Below, one piece after another: positions 63,880-64,000 of a DNA stretch of 64,000 nucleotides. Positions within the stretch are counted from its first letter, which is position 1. The number at the start of each line of letters is the position of its first letter. The notes below the pieces were generated by a model. The model searched no databases. It saw only the letters and a list, made by a program, of their open reading frames with translations, and was not told the origin of the DNA. The DNA is from an uncultured Bacteroidales bacterium. GTDB taxonomy: Bacteria > Bacteroidota > Bacteroidia > Bacteroidales > P3. The translations under genes were made by a program, and so were the position numbers. The DNA lies in assembly GCA_900316515.1 (NCBI GenBank), contig ONDE01000009.1, positions 31,723 to 95,722 on the forward strand, given 5' to 3'.

Positions 63880-64000
63880 CTACTGCACCATGAGGCGGCG
63901 AGTGGCGGTGCCGAGGGGGGTGCTTACGCGCACCATGTAGACGCCTGCGGCGAGGCCTTTGAGGTCGAGGAGGTATTCATCCTGCCGCAAGCCTTCGCGG
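63880..64000 (-). CDS. C-terminal tail of a T9SS cargo protein (partial)
   Basis: The minus strand reads in from the window edge for about 39 codons to TAG at 63882-63880. The end, YLLDLKGLAAGVYMVRV then TRRLMVQ, is a type A T9SS C-terminal sorting domain (Por_Secre_tail). The body of the gene lies beyond the window. The 22 bp between it and the helicase stop is too short for a separate terminator. Confidence 0.75.
   Translation of the reverse strand, partial: REGLRQDEYLLDLKGLAAGVYMVRVSTPLGTATRRLMVQ

Overview
The window looks like a chromosomal stretch of a Bacteroidales (phylum Bacteroidota) bacterium. The evidence is the recurrent Bacteroidota promoter grammar (TTTG, 19-22 nt, TAnnTTTG), two tandem exported proteins with gliding-type C-terminal ends and a further sorting-domain tail at the right edge (type IX secretion), a GldH-like lipoprotein, an archaeal-type ProS, a full-length Bacteroidota-type Cas9, and scarce Shine-Dalgarno sites. 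No tRNA or rRNA gene was seen. Most genes are housekeeping, in short operons with 1-19 bp overlaps.

Layout. 1-1.9 kb: end of an exported protein gene, then proS. 1.7-3.6 kb: an AAA ATPase gene (DUF4143 type) lying between two 148-bp copies of the proS 3' end, its terminator and a promoter. 3.6-10 kb: a complete type II-C CRISPR-Cas system. The array (10 repeats, 9 spacers) runs on the + strand and meets the - strand operon cas9-cas1-cas2 at a shared hairpin terminator. A tracrRNA lies divergently upstream of cas9; its anti-repeat pairs with the first 20 nt of the repeat. 10-15 kb: DUF362 lipoprotein, aquaporin, mtaB and a MORN-repeat protein. 14.7-18 kb: a membrane protein plus a three-gene set (IspD/TarI-like cytidylyltransferase, SDR, CDP-glycerol phosphotransferase-like) suggesting transfer of a CDP-activated polyol phosphate. 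18-24 kb: glycosyltransferase, YfhO and a PgpH-like HD phosphodiesterase. 24-32 kb: exported protein, FtsK, two Cys-rich lipoproteins with a MauE/thioredoxin protein, a PurF-like enzyme and a helical exported protein. 32-42.5 kb: pepD, META lipoprotein, two glycosyltransferases, lepB, parC and hflX. 42.6-51 kb (-): T9SS protein pair, asd, gldH-like, uvrC. 51-60 kb (-): seven overlapping genes topA, glycosyltransferase fusion, outer-membrane barrel, coaD, recG, acetyltransferase, mltG. 60-64 kb (+): nadE and a Pif1/RecD-like helicase, then the tail of a T9SS cargo gene.

Most notable: (1) the CRISPR locus, whose repeats each appear to carry a Bacteroidota promoter firing into the next spacer; (2) the duplicated proS tail around the ATPase gene, which has twin operator-like palindromes; (3) a set of short low-complexity 'word' repeats that fill intergenic gaps and are also inserted in frame in at least ten otherwise conserved proteins; (4) two glutamine-amidotransferase-type enzymes (PurF-like and NadE) in which the glutaminase nucleophile is replaced; (5) the CDP-polyol cassette; (6) a T9SS protein gene with no ATG, GTG or TTG that would include its signal peptide. 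All functional calls are by family recognition from sequence; no database search was run.
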